From an endosymbiont of Escarpia spicata (lineage in GTDB: Bacteria; Pseudomonadota; Gammaproteobacteria; Chromatiales; Chromatiaceae): a DNA stretch of 64,000 nt. The notes beneath the pieces are model-generated. The model saw only the letters and a program-made list of their open reading frames with translations, was not told where the DNA came from and searched no databases. The stretch is from the NCBI GenBank assembly GCA_003349915.1, contig QFXE01000005.1, positions 124,001-188,000 of the forward strand, read 5' to 3'. Positions 9,950-18,105 of the stretch are shown in pieces. Each line of letters starts with the position of its first letter. The stretch's first letter is position 1. The position numbers were made by a program, and so were the translations under genes.

Positions 9950-10504
9950 ATGAAAAAGCAGTTTTTGTTGAGTTGCTGCATCGCAGCAGGGTTAGGTTTT
10001 GCCAATGTCCAGACAGCAGCCGCCTTCAATTTTGGCGACGCGATGAGTCCGAATAAATGGATGAGTCCCAACAAGTGGATGAATAATAACAACAATAGCA
10101 ATAACGACCGCAGGGATGAGCGGCGGGATTATGACGATCGTGATTACGGTTACGACAGAGGCCCCAACCAGGGATATGGCGCTCCTCGTGGCCAGGGTCC
10201 CTATCCGGGTCAACAGGGTAATTACGCAGATCCACGACAAGGTGGCTATCAGGGACATCCACCCCAGGGCATGCCAGGCGGCCAAGGTTATGGAGGGGCA
10301 CCCCAAGCCGGCGCAGGGGCTAATCAATTCAGACCGCAGCCTCAAACCCAGGGTGCTGCCCCTGCCGGAGGAGTACAGGCGCCTCAAGCCGCACCAGCCC
10401 AGGGTGCAGGCTACCCACCCGCGGGAGGTTACTACCCACCGCCCAGAGGATATGCACCCGGTTATGGCACACAGCCCTATGGCGCGCCCTACCCGAGGTA
10501 CTAG
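9950..10504 (+). CDS. Secreted Gly/Pro/Gln-rich low-complexity protein
   Basis: A 184-residue protein with a clear signal peptide (MKKQFLLSCCIAAGLGF, cleavage near ...TAAA). After a short repeat MSPNKWMSPNKWM and an Asn run comes a charged Arg/Asp segment, then a tail rich in Gly, Pro, Gln and Tyr. No catalytic motif is visible. Low complexity suggests an exported structural or disordered protein. The start was chosen because AGAGGAAG lies just upstream of ATG 9950 and the signal peptide begins there. The gene is bracketed by inverted copies of repeat family B. Confidence 0.75.
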   Translation: MKKQFLLSCCIAAGLGFANVQTAAAFNFGDAMSPNKWMSPNKWMNNNNNSNNDRRDERRDYDDRDYGYDRGPNQGYGAPRGQGPYPGQQGNYADPRQGGYQGHPPQGMPGGQGYGGAPQAGAGANQFRPQPQTQGAAPAGGVQAPQAAPAQGAGYPPAGGYYPPPRGYAPGYGTQPYGAPYPRY

Positions 10505-10548
10505 CCTGAACAGCTGATCGTGCAAGTAGGTATCGCAAAAGCCATAAT

Positions 10549-10623
10549 GTAGGTCGGGTTAGCGATAGCGTAACCCGACAAGCCTTTGATTTTGTTGGGT
10601 TACGCTGCGCTAATCCAACCTAC
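10549..10623. repeat. Palindromic repeat, family B, copy 2
   Basis: Begins GTAGGTCGGGTTAGCGATAG and ends in AATCCAACCTAC. It is the reverse-complement partner of the copy at 9652-9725 and lies between the convergent ends of the secreted-protein gene and the metallopeptidase gene. Confidence 0.8.
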
Positions 10624-10669
10624 ACTAAGCTTTGCACTTCGCAGTGAATTTCAGGTTGCAGAATTCCAG

Positions 10670-11590
10670 TCAGAGCGATTTGGCTGAAAAGGTGTCGCAA
10701 TCCTTAAGCTGGCCACTCTGCATGCCGATTTTGAACCACTTGACCCGCTGCTTTGAACTGCCGTGGGTAAAAGAGTCGGGGCTGACATATCCCTGGGACT
10801 GCTTCTGCAGGCGATCATCGCCGATGGCGCTGGCGGCGGTCAGCCCCTCCTCCACATCACCGGCTTCCAGCAACTGCCGGGAGTGATCCGCATGGTGTGC
10901 CCAGATACCTGCAAGGCAGTCGGCCTGAAGTTCCTGTCGCACCGATAGCTGGTTGGCTTTTACCTCATCCAAACCCTTCTTCGCCGCCTGCACCTTTTTG
11001 GAGACGCCAAGCAGCGTCTGCACATGATGTCCCACCTCATGGGCGATCACATAAGCCTGGGCAAAATCACCCGGTGCCTTGAAACGATCTTTGAGATCAC
11101 TGTAGAAACTGAGGTCGATATAGACCTTCTGATCTGCGGGACAGTAGAAGGGACCCATAGCTGCCTGCCCCAAACCACAGGCGGATTTCACCGCACCGCG
11201 AAACAACACCAGCTTGGGTTCTTTGTAACGACTGCCTTTCTCACGAAACAGCTGATGCCAGGTCTCCTCGGTGTCGGCCAGTACGACAGAGACAAACCGT
11301 ACCAGCGCTTTCTCCTCGGCACTCTGTTCGATCTGCTGACTCTGTTGACCCTGCTCGGGGGAGAGACCCTGCATCCCGCCACCCAACAGGCTGTCCAGGT
11401 TCCCGCTAAAGAGGCTATAAGCGCCGATGGCCAGTACCGCCACCAAACCGCCCTTGAAACCAAACAGCTTGAATACCATCGGCAGCAGGTTGAGCATACC
11501 GCCGCCTCCACCAAACCCACGGGCTGAAGGAGTGCGCATTCCGCGCCGGTCTTCGATATTGCCGCTCTGTCGATTTCCCCGCCAACGCAT
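10670..11590 (-). CDS. ypfJ: YpfJ family neutral zinc metallopeptidase
   Basis: The 306-residue protein begins MRWRGNRQSGNIEDRRG, the usual YpfJ start. A glycine-rich linker, one membrane span (about 43-62) and a conserved domain with the zinc motif HEVGH at 184-188 (VIAHEVGHHVQTLLG) follow, then a downstream ELQADCLAG motif that supplies the third zinc ligand in such gluzincin-like enzymes. Function in the cell is poorly known for the family. The gene is preceded by a DUF2780-like gene 12 bp upstream on the same strand, a likely two-gene operon. Confidence 0.88.
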   Translation of the reverse strand: MRWRGNRQSGNIEDRRGMRTPSARGFGGGGGMLNLLPMVFKLFGFKGGLVAVLAIGAYSLFSGNLDSLLGGGMQGLSPEQGQQSQQIEQSAEEKALVRFVSVVLADTEETWHQLFREKGSRYKEPKLVLFRGAVKSACGLGQAAMGPFYCPADQKVYIDLSFYSDLKDRFKAPGDFAQAYVIAHEVGHHVQTLLGVSKKVQAAKKGLDEVKANQLSVRQELQADCLAGIWAHHADHSRQLLEAGDVEEGLTAASAIGDDRLQKQSQGYVSPDSFTHGSSKQRVKWFKIGMQSGQLKDCDTFSAKSL

Positions 11591-11602
11591 CGTTTTACCC
11601 CA

Positions 11603-11995
11603 TCAGTCGCCCTTCAGAACACCAGCCACCAGCGAACTCAGTCCATCTCCCCCTTTGGACTGCAGAAAAGAGAGCAGCACGGGGACAAATTTTCCGATCA
11701 TTCCGGCATCGAGATCCAGTTTGGAGAAACCGCTGGCCAGGGAGGCCATGTTTCCGAGCTCTGAACCACCCAACGCTGAGACCACACCGCCCAGCATTCC
11801 ACCCAGACCGCCGGTATCAGCAGCAGGCGCACCATCGATCAGGTTTTCGACACCCGGAACGGCATCCGCAATCCTGGAGAAATCTCCCGAGGAGAGCTGA
11901 TCCTTTACCAAACCAAACAACAAACCAGCACCGCCTTCAGCCTGCTGCTGGTTCACGCCGGCACCTGCAATCAATTGTTGTACCAGTTCCATCAT
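11603..11995 (-). CDS. DUF2780-like small protein
   Basis: A 130-residue protein with the composition and layout of DUF2780 proteins: an N-terminal helix pair (VQQLIAGAGVNQQQAEGGAG), a Gly/Ala-rich middle, and GMIGKFVPVLLSFLQSKGG near the C-terminus. No signal peptide or catalytic residues are evident. Function is unknown. It is the first gene of a likely operon with the YpfJ-type peptidase. Confidence 0.7.
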   Translation of the reverse strand: MMELVQQLIAGAGVNQQQAEGGAGLLFGLVKDQLSSGDFSRIADAVPGVENLIDGAPAADTGGLGGMLGGVVSALGGSELGNMASLASGFSKLDLDAGMIGKFVPVLLSFLQSKGGDGLSSLVAGVLKGD

Positions 11996-12165
11996 GTTAA
12001 AACCTCCGGTATGAGTAGCCTACCAGCCATAGCGGCCCTAAACACAGGGCCTTGGCCGGTATTCGGATGTCGAGTCTAACCCAGTGATTTAGACCGGCCT
12101 TGCGAAAAATGTAAACCATTGTTAACTACCATGGCCCGAAAAGGGCCTGCAACAGGGAACAGACC

Positions 12166-13644
12166 ATGAGTGAAAATCAGATCCTGCTCGGTGGAAACGG
12201 TAAGGAACAGATCCTGCTCGATGCCGGAATGGCCAACAGGCACGGCCTCATTACCGGCGCAACCGGTACCGGCAAGACAGTCACTCTGCAGGTACTGGCT
12301 GAATCCTTCTCCCGTCTCGGGGTGCCTGTTTTTACTGCAGACGTGAAAGGGGATCTGTCAGGCCTGGCCGGTAGCGGCAAAGCCCATCCCAAGGTCAGCG
12401 AGCGTCTTGAATATATCGGTATCGAAGATCACGACTTTGAAGGCAATCCGGTAATCTTCTGGGATGTCTACGGCAAACAGGGACACCCGGTACGCACCAC
12501 CGTTTCCGAGATGGGTCCCACTCTGCTTGCCAACCTGCTGGAGCTGAACGAGACACAGGGAGGGGTACTGCAGATCGTCTTCAGCGTCGCCGATGACGAG
12601 GGTCTGCTGCTGCTCGACCTGAAAGATCTGCGTTCCATGCTCAACTGGGTGGCCGACAACGCCAAGGAACTTGAACGGGAGTATGGCCGTGTTTCGAGAC
12701 AGAGTGTGGGTGCCATCATGCGCCGCCTGCTGGTATTGGAAGAGGCTGGCGGCGAGATCTTCTTCGGCGAACCGGCAATCCGCATAGAACACCTGATGCA
12801 GACCGACTTTTCCGGTCGCGGTGTCATCAGCATTCTCGATGCCACCACCCTCTACCACTCGCCCCGAATCTACGCCACCTTTCTGCTCTGGCTGCTCTCC
12901 GAACTGATGGAAGAACTGCCGGAACAGGGGGATGCCGACCGTCCCAAACTGGTATTCTTTTTCGACGAAGCCCACTTGCTGTTCAGCAAGGCACCAAAAG
13001 CGCTGCTGGAAAAGATTACCCAAGTGGTCCGACTGATTCGATCCAAGGGCGTGGGTGTCTTTTTCATCACCCAATACCCCAATGATGTGCCCGATGAGGT
13101 CATCGGCCAACTCGGCAACCGCATTCAGCACGCCCTGCGCGCCTTCACCCCCAGGGACAGGAAGGCTGTCAAGGCGGCCGCCGAGACCTTCCGTCAGAAC
13201 CCCGCCTTCGATACCGAAGAGGTGATCGGACAGCTGGGTGTGGGGGAGGCCCTGATCTCAACCCTCAACCACAAGGGTGTGCCGAGCATGGTGGAGCGCA
13301 CACTGATGTCGCCCCCGCGCTCCAAGTTCGGCCCGGTGGATGAATCAGATAGGGAACGGATCATCAGCCGCTCCCCTCTCAAGAGCAACTATGACAAAAT
13401 CCTAGACCGGGAATCGGCCTATGAAATGCTGATCAAGCGTGAGGAAGAGCTGGCCAAACAGCGGGAACAACAGACGCTGGAAGAGAGTGAGGAGAAGGCT
13501 CCGAAGAGATCACGCAGCAGTGGTGGCCGCAAGCGCCAGGGCGTGGGAGAGGCATTCGTAAAGTCGGTGGCCAGGGCAATCGGTTCCAACCTGGGCCGGC
13601 AGATCATCCGGGGCATCCTCGGCAGTATTATCGGCAAGCGCTGA
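12166..13644 (+). CDS. HerA-like ATPase (DUF853/YjgR family)
   Basis: The 492-residue protein is a P-loop ATPase of the FtsK/HerA superfamily. Walker A is GATGTGKT at 31-38, Walker B is LVFFFDEAHLL near 262-272, and a sensor-like ITQYPNDVPDEV follows. The C-terminus is basic and Ser/Arg-rich (KRSRSSGGRKRQ) before a hydrophobic end. This matches the DUF853/YjgR family, whose substrate is not established. No nuclease partner (NurA) is adjacent. It stands alone on the plus strand. Confidence 0.88.
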   Translation: MSENQILLGGNGKEQILLDAGMANRHGLITGATGTGKTVTLQVLAESFSRLGVPVFTADVKGDLSGLAGSGKAHPKVSERLEYIGIEDHDFEGNPVIFWDVYGKQGHPVRTTVSEMGPTLLANLLELNETQGGVLQIVFSVADDEGLLLLDLKDLRSMLNWVADNAKELEREYGRVSRQSVGAIMRRLLVLEEAGGEIFFGEPAIRIEHLMQTDFSGRGVISILDATTLYHSPRIYATFLLWLLSELMEELPEQGDADRPKLVFFFDEAHLLFSKAPKALLEKITQVVRLIRSKGVGVFFITQYPNDVPDEVIGQLGNRIQHALRAFTPRDRKAVKAAAETFRQNPAFDTEEVIGQLGVGEALISTLNHKGVPSMVERTLMSPPRSKFGPVDESDRERIISRSPLKSNYDKILDRESAYEMLIKREEELAKQREQQTLEESEEKAPKRSRSSGGRKRQGVGEAFVKSVARAIGSNLGRQIIRGILGSIIGKR

Positions 13645-13705
13645 TGGCTTTTTTCAGGTGGAAAATAATGGGTCAACGCCGCTTTGAATTGTCCGCTGGA
13701 GCTAT

Positions 13706-13972
13706 TTATGCGATTTTTGCTTTGAGCGGGAAACGATCCGGATGCTCAATCATTTCCCCTGTTAAATCAACATCGATATCAGGCCAATAAAAATGACCAG
13801 GAGATTGTTCTTCTACGTTGATGATTGATTTAACCGCCTGTTCTTTAAACCAAGGGAAATCTTCGTATGACATGAATAGCTCTTTGTCATGAGCTAAGAG
13901 CCATACCCCATGAGTTGAGATATTTATAACTTCAACTGCTAAAGTGCTGTTTCCATGCGCTAATGAGCTCAT
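13706..13972 (-). CDS. DUF2442 domain protein
   Basis: An 88-residue protein starting MSSLAHGNSTLAVEVINIS, with the GVWLL and F-WFKEQ features of DUF2442 proteins. Such genes usually form a two-gene unit with DUF4160. Here the upstream partner overlaps its first 41 bases but is broken by stop codons, so this gene may now be untranslated or translated alone. Function of the family is not established; a toxin-antitoxin-like role has been proposed for some pairs. Confidence 0.75.
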   Translation of the reverse strand: MSSLAHGNSTLAVEVINISTHGVWLLAHDKELFMSYEDFPWFKEQAVKSIINVEEQSPGHFYWPDIDVDLTGEMIEHPDRFPLKAKIA

Positions 13973-14171
13973 TGTAATGAACCTCGGTAAGTGATTCGAT
14001 TTCTTTCAATTACTTTCTTGAATAATGATAGTTCTTTGCAAGCTCGATTTCTGGTTTTAGCCAGAATTTTGCTTCTCCGCTGCCCGATTACACATGAACA
14101 TGCATTCGCTCTTCTTCCCTTGAAAAGAAAAAGAACCTGTAGCCGCGTTCTTTAAATACCGTTGGACTCAT
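13932..14171 (-). pseudogene. DUF4160 gene inactivated by two nonsense codons
   Basis: The reading frame from ATG 14169-14171 gives MSPTVFKERGYRFFFFSREE, then RMHVHV, a stop at 14088-14090 (codon 28), SGSGEAKFWLKPEIELAKNY, a second stop at 14010-14012 (codon 54), and ends EVHYNELISAWKQHFSS with a normal stop at 13932-13934. Apart from the two TAA codons this is a complete DUF4160 protein of about 79 residues. No frameshift is needed, so both changes are point substitutions. Confidence 0.85.
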
Positions 14172-14196
14172 GATTCTTCCTGCACATAACACTTGA

Positions 14197-14289
14197 GTTC
14201 AGCCGACCGCAAAGCGGAGTAGCTTTTGTGGAAAAATGGAGCGCAGCGACTGCCACAAAAGGCGCGTAGCTTTGTGGGTCGGCTGGAAC
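14197..14289. repeat. 93-bp hairpin-forming repeat
   Basis: Ends GTTCAGCCGACC and GGTCGGCTGGAAC are inverted; inside, TTTTGTGG pairs with CCACAAAA. It resembles short miniature elements or repetitive extragenic palindromes. No second copy was seen in this window. Confidence 0.55.
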
Positions 14290-14363
14290 GACTTGATACT
14301 CATTGAGCCTCCTCCCTCAGCGGGCTTGGCAGGCATAACCTACCATCCAATTGTGTACCTTTA

Positions 14364-14735
14364 GCACAATGATGAAGCACGTGACCTGCTGCGCCGTCGT
14401 ATCCATATGATGCACAAACGTTCTGAATTACTGGCCCACGTCCATAATACGACCAGCCAGTACAATCTGTCCTCTATCAGCAAGAATCTGCGGGGAAGAC
14501 CTATGGCACCGGTGGCAGCAAGATCGGCAATGCCTATTTGAAATGGGCGTTCAGTGAGGCTGCCGTTCTGTTTTTGCGTAAGAACCCAGAGGCTCAAGCC
14601 TGGCTGGAGAAAAAGTCGAATCAGCACAATAAGGCAAAGGCGCTAACCATTCTGGCCCACAAGTTGGGTCGTGCCGTCTTTTTCATGCTCAAACGAAAGG
14701 TGACGTTCAATCAGGAACAGTTTCTATCAGGTTAA
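14364..14735 (+). pseudogene. IS110/IS1111-type transposase remnant
   Basis: Two pieces in different frames are recognisable. The first (14364 to about 14505) encodes HNDEARDLLRRRIHMMHKRS and HNTTSQYNLSS. The second (about 14499-14735) encodes KTYGTGGSKIGNAYLKWAF followed by SEAAVLFLRKNPEAQAWLEK and ends at a stop. These are internal and C-terminal segments of IS110-family (IS1111-like) transposases, with the sequence between them deleted and the frame shifted. The DEDD catalytic N-terminus is absent, so it cannot be active. Confidence 0.8.
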
Positions 14736-15042
14736 GGAAGTCGTGTATACAGCTCATCTTTACACGTCATGTTGTGTTACGGGAACTGCACCTTCCCCGA
14801 GCCTGAAACTAACTGGATGGCAACCGCCAAGCCAATGCGCTTTTGAATAGGCCGGTATAAGGTGAACTGAATGCGTTTCTAGTAGCCGTGCTGTTGAAAA
14901 GCAGCCAGACTCTCAATATGTGTTTGGGCAGAACCCAGCCTTGAAGCCAAAGCAGTAAACCCTATGGCACAACATAGTTTCTCTTGAATTGTTAAAGAGC
15001 AGGTTTTCTATTGACTATTGACAGGGGGGCGACTCATATGTG
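14736..15042. other. Non-coding stretch downstream of the IS110 remnant
   Basis: About 300 bp in which I see no credible gene, RNA or ordered repeat. It may include the 3' end of the IS110-type element. A short GACAGGGGGGCGAC motif near 15025 vaguely resembles sequence just outside the right end of the IS3 element, but not enough to call a repeat. Confidence 0.4.
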
Positions 15043-15294
15043 TTAGGGGTTTGGCCATTTTGCACAGCGCTCTAGTAGCTCTTTGATTTCTTCTTCGCTC
15101 ATTCGAATAGATTTACCTAAATACCATGCAATCATCATATAGCGCTCTCTGTGTGCTTGCTCCCAAATATTGTAGTCTTTTTCCCATACTTGAAAGTTGG
15201 TCAGCCGATCTAATGTTTTTAGGAATGGTGGCATATCCGTGCCACTATAGTAATTTAGCTCTTTTTTCTTTAAGAGCTTTTTAAGATCACGCAT
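15043..15294 (-). CDS. Hypothetical 83-residue protein
   Basis: A short, charged protein (MRDLKKLLKKKELNYYSG... KSIRMSEEEIKELLERCAKW) that I do not recognise. No signal or membrane segment. Its start lies only 13 bp from the left end of the IS3 element, so the insertion may have removed its promoter or N-terminus. Codon use is more AT-rich than in the housekeeping genes. Confidence 0.45.
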   Translation of the reverse strand: MRDLKKLLKKKELNYYSGTDMPPFLKTLDRLTNFQVWEKDYNIWEQAHRERYMMIAWYLGKSIRMSEEEIKELLERCAKWPNP

Positions 15295-15331
15295 GATCGG
15301 CGTTTTTCAAGATAGTTGTCGCCTTTTTAGG

Positions 15332-16387
15332 TTATGCAGCTTGTGCTAACTCTCCATTATCCCGCTCGGGATTAAGAGCTACTGAAGCCACCGGCGCCCA
15401 GTTACGTGTCTCTCCTGACCAACGGCTTGGGTTCTTCTTTTTTGCCTGTGTATATACTTGATCCCGCTTCGCGAGGATCGCTACATCTTCTCCCATATGA
15501 CGTTGCGCCGGCGTGACAAATCGAATCTGGCTATGGTGATGTTCTTCGTTGTACCACCTGACAAGTTGACTCACCCACTTGCGCGCTGCCTGCACCGATT
15601 CGAATCCGTGTGAGGGCCATTGCGGACAGTACTTCAGGGTTCGGAACAGTGACTCCGAATAGGGATTGTCGTTACTCACTCTTGGCCGGCTGTGCGATGC
15701 AATGATTCCCAGATCGTATAGCTTGATTCGCATTGTTTGCGATTTCATCGGGCTGCCGTTATCCGCATGCAGCACCAGGGGCTTACGGAAGCAGTGTTCT
15801 GCCAAAACCGTGCGCTGTATCAAGGCGGCAGCTTCTTCACCGCCTTCGCAATCATGAACCTCCCAGCCCACGATTTTACGGCTATAAATATCCATGATCA
15901 GATACAGATAGAAATATTGGCCACGCACACTCGATGGCAGGTAGCTGATGTCCCATGACCAAACTTCATTCGCTGACTGTGCAATATGGGTCGTTGGTGG
16001 TTGCCGCCTCTGTTTCGCTTTTGATCGGCCTCGATGATTCAACTGACCGGCTTCCTGTAAGACACGATAAAAGCTCGACTCAGAGGCCAGATACTCGCCT
16101 TTATCCGCCAGCATTGGCACAATTTGGCTTGGCGGCAAGCTCGCATACTTCGGCTGGTTACAGGTTTCCACTATCTTCCTGCGCTCCTGTTCTGACAGCT
16201 TGTTCCCGGGCTCTGGACGCTGTGCTTTTGATCTCTGGTCTTCACCGATATCTCCATCTTGTGTCCAGCGCTGTAAGGTGCGGATCGTTATCCCTGCTTC
16301 TTCACAGGCCAACGCCTTCCGGGCTCCCGATGCGACTGCTTCGCCAATCCATTTCACCCGTTCTTGCCGCTCTGGGTACGAGGTCAC
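15332..16387 (-). CDS. IS3-type transposase OrfB (DDE integrase)
   Basis: The 351-residue catalytic subunit. An N-terminal helix-turn-helix region (AGITIRTLQRWTQDGD) precedes an rve-type core whose DDE residues are in WSWDISYL, LHADNGSP and NPYSESLFRTLK. The start is a GTG that overlaps the stop of OrfA (GTGA), so translation is coupled rather than made by the -1 frameshift common in IS3 elements. Confidence 0.88.
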   Translation of the reverse strand: MTSYPERQERVKWIGEAVASGARKALACEEAGITIRTLQRWTQDGDIGEDQRSKAQRPEPGNKLSEQERRKIVETCNQPKYASLPPSQIVPMLADKGEYLASESSFYRVLQEAGQLNHRGRSKAKQRRQPPTTHIAQSANEVWSWDISYLPSSVRGQYFYLYLIMDIYSRKIVGWEVHDCEGGEEAAALIQRTVLAEHCFRKPLVLHADNGSPMKSQTMRIKLYDLGIIASHSRPRVSNDNPYSESLFRTLKYCPQWPSHGFESVQAARKWVSQLVRWYNEEHHHSQIRFVTPAQRHMGEDVAILAKRDQVYTQAKKKNPSRWSGETRNWAPVASVALNPERDNGELAQAA

Positions 16388-16881
16388 TCTTCCTCGTCTT
16401 CCCCCCAGAGGGCATTCAACTTTTTTCGCAGCACCAGTAGTGCCGCCGCCTCCGCCAGCGCCTTTTCCTTGCGGTGAAGTTCCCGCTCAAGATCCTTGAT
16501 ACGTTTCTTGTTTTGCTTGGCCTCAAGCCGCCTGTGTTGCTGCTGCTCCACAGATAACTGAGCACCTTGAATACAGGCTTCCTTCCATCGTTCTATCTGT
16601 TCAGGGTAGAGCCCCTTGCTGCGGCTGTATTCACTGATCTCTAGCTCGCTCATCGTGGCTGTTTCTACCACTGCGGCAAACTTCGCCTCTGGTGACCATT
16701 CTTCTGTCTGCTTTCCGCTACCTGGCACGGGTATCCCTTGTTCCTTGGCTTGATTACGCCAATTGTATAACGTCGGTTCTGAGATGCCTTCCTCTTTGGC
16801 CACTTCCGGCACAGAGCGATTATTCGGTGGTAACAGCTTCCGCATGACCGATGCTTTACGTTCTTCTGAATAACGGGGCAT
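16384..16881 (-). CDS. IS3-type transposase OrfA (helix-turn-helix)
   Basis: The 165-residue DNA-binding subunit begins MPRYSEERKASVMRKLLPPN and has a helix-turn-helix (VPEVAKEEGISEPTLYNWR). A C-terminal leucine-zipper-like coiled coil follows (KKRIKDLERELHRKEKALAE). The ATG at 16881 is chosen because GAGGAG lies just upstream; the frame stays open further upstream to 16938, close to the element end. Confidence 0.85.
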   Translation of the reverse strand: MPRYSEERKASVMRKLLPPNNRSVPEVAKEEGISEPTLYNWRNQAKEQGIPVPGSGKQTEEWSPEAKFAAVVETATMSELEISEYSRSKGLYPEQIERWKEACIQGAQLSVEQQQHRRLEAKQNKKRIKDLERELHRKEKALAEAAALLVLRKKLNALWGEDEEE

Positions 16882-16950
16882 TTGCTCCTCTTTCCGTCCC
16901 CTGTTTGCTCTAATTACCCCGTCTCGGGGAGGCGACAACTATCCTGACAC

Positions 16951-17221
16951 AGGGGGGTATGTAGCGACCAAGTATCGTAACTAGCTGAAAGATAAAGGCG
17001 TCATCCAAAGTATGAATCGAAGGGGTGTAATGAATGACAATGCAGAGATGGAATCATTTTTCCATCTGTTCAAGGCAGAACGCATACACAGGAATAAGTA
17101 TATGACGGAGAAGGAGTTACGGGGAGTCATCATAGAGTATGTGGGCTTCTACAACCGAAAAAGGCTACACTCTTCGTTGAACTACATGACGCCAGATGAA
17201 TATGAGGTAAGCATGGCTTAA
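16951..17221 (+). pseudogene. C-terminal remnant of another IS3-family transposase
   Basis: The frame reads GYVATKYRN, a TAG stop, then LKDKGVIQSMNRRGVMNDNAE and ESFFHLFKAERIHRNKYMTE, ending RLHSSLNYMTPDEYEVSMA. This is the last part of an IS3-type OrfB, including the catalytic Glu region but without the two Asp residues. It adjoins the right end of the intact IS3 element. It differs from that element's own OrfB, so it is a separate, older insertion. Confidence 0.8.
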
Positions 17222-17349
17222 CAGCCATCGGATATAACAAGCTATGTGTGCAAAATCGGGGGAGATTCCTCGTTTTGCGTATTCCGCTGCGCTCCATTTT
17301 ACGCAAACCAACCGCCACTTTTGCCTTCCGGTGATTTGCGGCGTTAGGC
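17216..17349. other. attC-like recombination site
   Basis: The segment begins GCTTAAC (17216-17222, fits RYYYAAC) and ends GTTAGGC (17343-17349, fits GTTRRRY). The outer ends are complementary (GCTTAACAGCC against GCCTAACGCC). A central hairpin has arms TTTTGCGTA and TTTACGCAAA around CCGCTGCGCTCC, a loop typical of integron attC sites. The adjoining AbrB-Doc pair would be the cassette content. No integrase gene is in the window. The first bases overlap the transposase remnant's stop, which weakens the case. Confidence 0.4.
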
Positions 17350-17736
17350 AACAAAAATAGATGAATCTTGAAACCAAATAGAGAGATTCTTTTCAGGCAA
17401 CTCGCCAGCTGCCAGTTGCTCAAAAATTACTACTGCTTCAGGCTCAGTGGCATCGAGGCTATATCCATTTATCTCAAGAAAAATGGCGGCTACGGTTAAG
17501 GCAACCCGCTTATTTCCGTCAACGAATGGATGGTTCATTGCAAGACCATAACTGTATGAAGCTGCTAGATCAAATATTGAAATCTCATTGCCATATGAGA
17601 AAAGTTGTTGCGGTCTATTCATCGCAGAATCAAGCAAATCATCATCACGTACACCAGATAATCCGCCATGTTCTGCTATTAAGATTTGATGAACCGCTTT
17701 CACTACATTTGGCAAAATCCATTCAGGCTCATTCAT
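17344..17736 (-). CDS. Doc-type toxin (Fic/Doc family)
   Basis: The 130-residue protein has the Doc motif HPFVDGNKR at 69-77. Doc toxins phosphorylate elongation factor EF-Tu in E. coli phage P1; the same activity here is inferred from family. It starts 4 bp inside the end of the antitoxin gene (ATGA overlap), the usual toxin-antitoxin arrangement. The pair reads leftward between attC-like sequences, consistent with a mobile stabilising cassette. Confidence 0.88.
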   Translation of the reverse strand: MNEPEWILPNVVKAVHQILIAEHGGLSGVRDDDLLDSAMNRPQQLFSYGNEISIFDLAASYSYGLAMNHPFVDGNKRVALTVAAIFLEINGYSLDATEPEAVVIFEQLAAGELPEKNLSIWFQDSSIFVA

Positions 17737-17957
17737 TTTGCCAGCTCATGAAGGGCATTTCGGTATTTTTTCATCACCTTTTCAGCGACAGCCATCTGAT
17801 TTTCAAAATCCTGCTGATAAGGTGTAAGGGTCAATCCTTCTGGAGCATCCACCAAATACAATACATCCCCTTTACCAGCCTTCAGTTTTGTAAGTGCCTC
17901 TTTTGGGAGTACTATTCCCATAGAGTTCCCTATAGGGGTAACTTTAACTTTGAGCAT
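17733..17957 (-). CDS. AbrB/MazE-type antitoxin
   Basis: The 74-residue protein begins MLKVKVTPIGNSMGIVLPKE, the swapped-hairpin AbrB fold with the GNSMGIVLPKE signature. The C-terminal half (ENQMAVAEKVMKKYRNALHE) would bind and neutralise the downstream Doc toxin. Such antitoxins normally repress their own promoter, which would lie just upstream of 17957. Confidence 0.85.
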   Translation of the reverse strand: MLKVKVTPIGNSMGIVLPKEALTKLKAGKGDVLYLVDAPEGLTLTPYQQDFENQMAVAEKVMKKYRNALHELAK

Positions 17958-18040
17958 ACAGACAACCTCGGGGGTTATTACGTAAGTTATAACTTCATTG
18001 TAGTTGTGCCAAATGATCCGGTCAAGCGGAATGCAGAAAT

Positions 18041-18072
18041 GCCTAACAAAGCAAAATCGGGGGAGATTCCCG
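18041..18072. other. Second, truncated attC-like half site
   Basis: GCCTAAC (18041-18047) is followed by AAAGCAAAATCGGGGGAGAT, which matches 17251-17268 in the first attC-like site (GCAAAATCGGGGGAGATTCC). The complementary right half with GTTRGGC is not present before the methyltransferase gene, so the site is incomplete or degraded. Confidence 0.35.
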
Positions 18073-18105
18073 ATGCTTTTTTATGCCTTAAACTACTCTA
18101 GATTC

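Larger units (their letters stand above)
15307..16947 (-). mobile_element. IS3-family insertion sequence with two transposase genes
   Basis: The element is about 1.64 kb and bounded by inverted repeats TCAAGATAGTTGTCGCCT (15307-15324) and, reading in from the right, TCAGGATAGTTGTCGCCT (16930-16947), 17 of 18 identical. It contains an upstream helix-turn-helix gene and a downstream DDE integrase gene, both leftward. The ends may extend a few bases further out. No target duplication was recognised. Both genes appear intact, so the element could be active. Confidence 0.85.
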
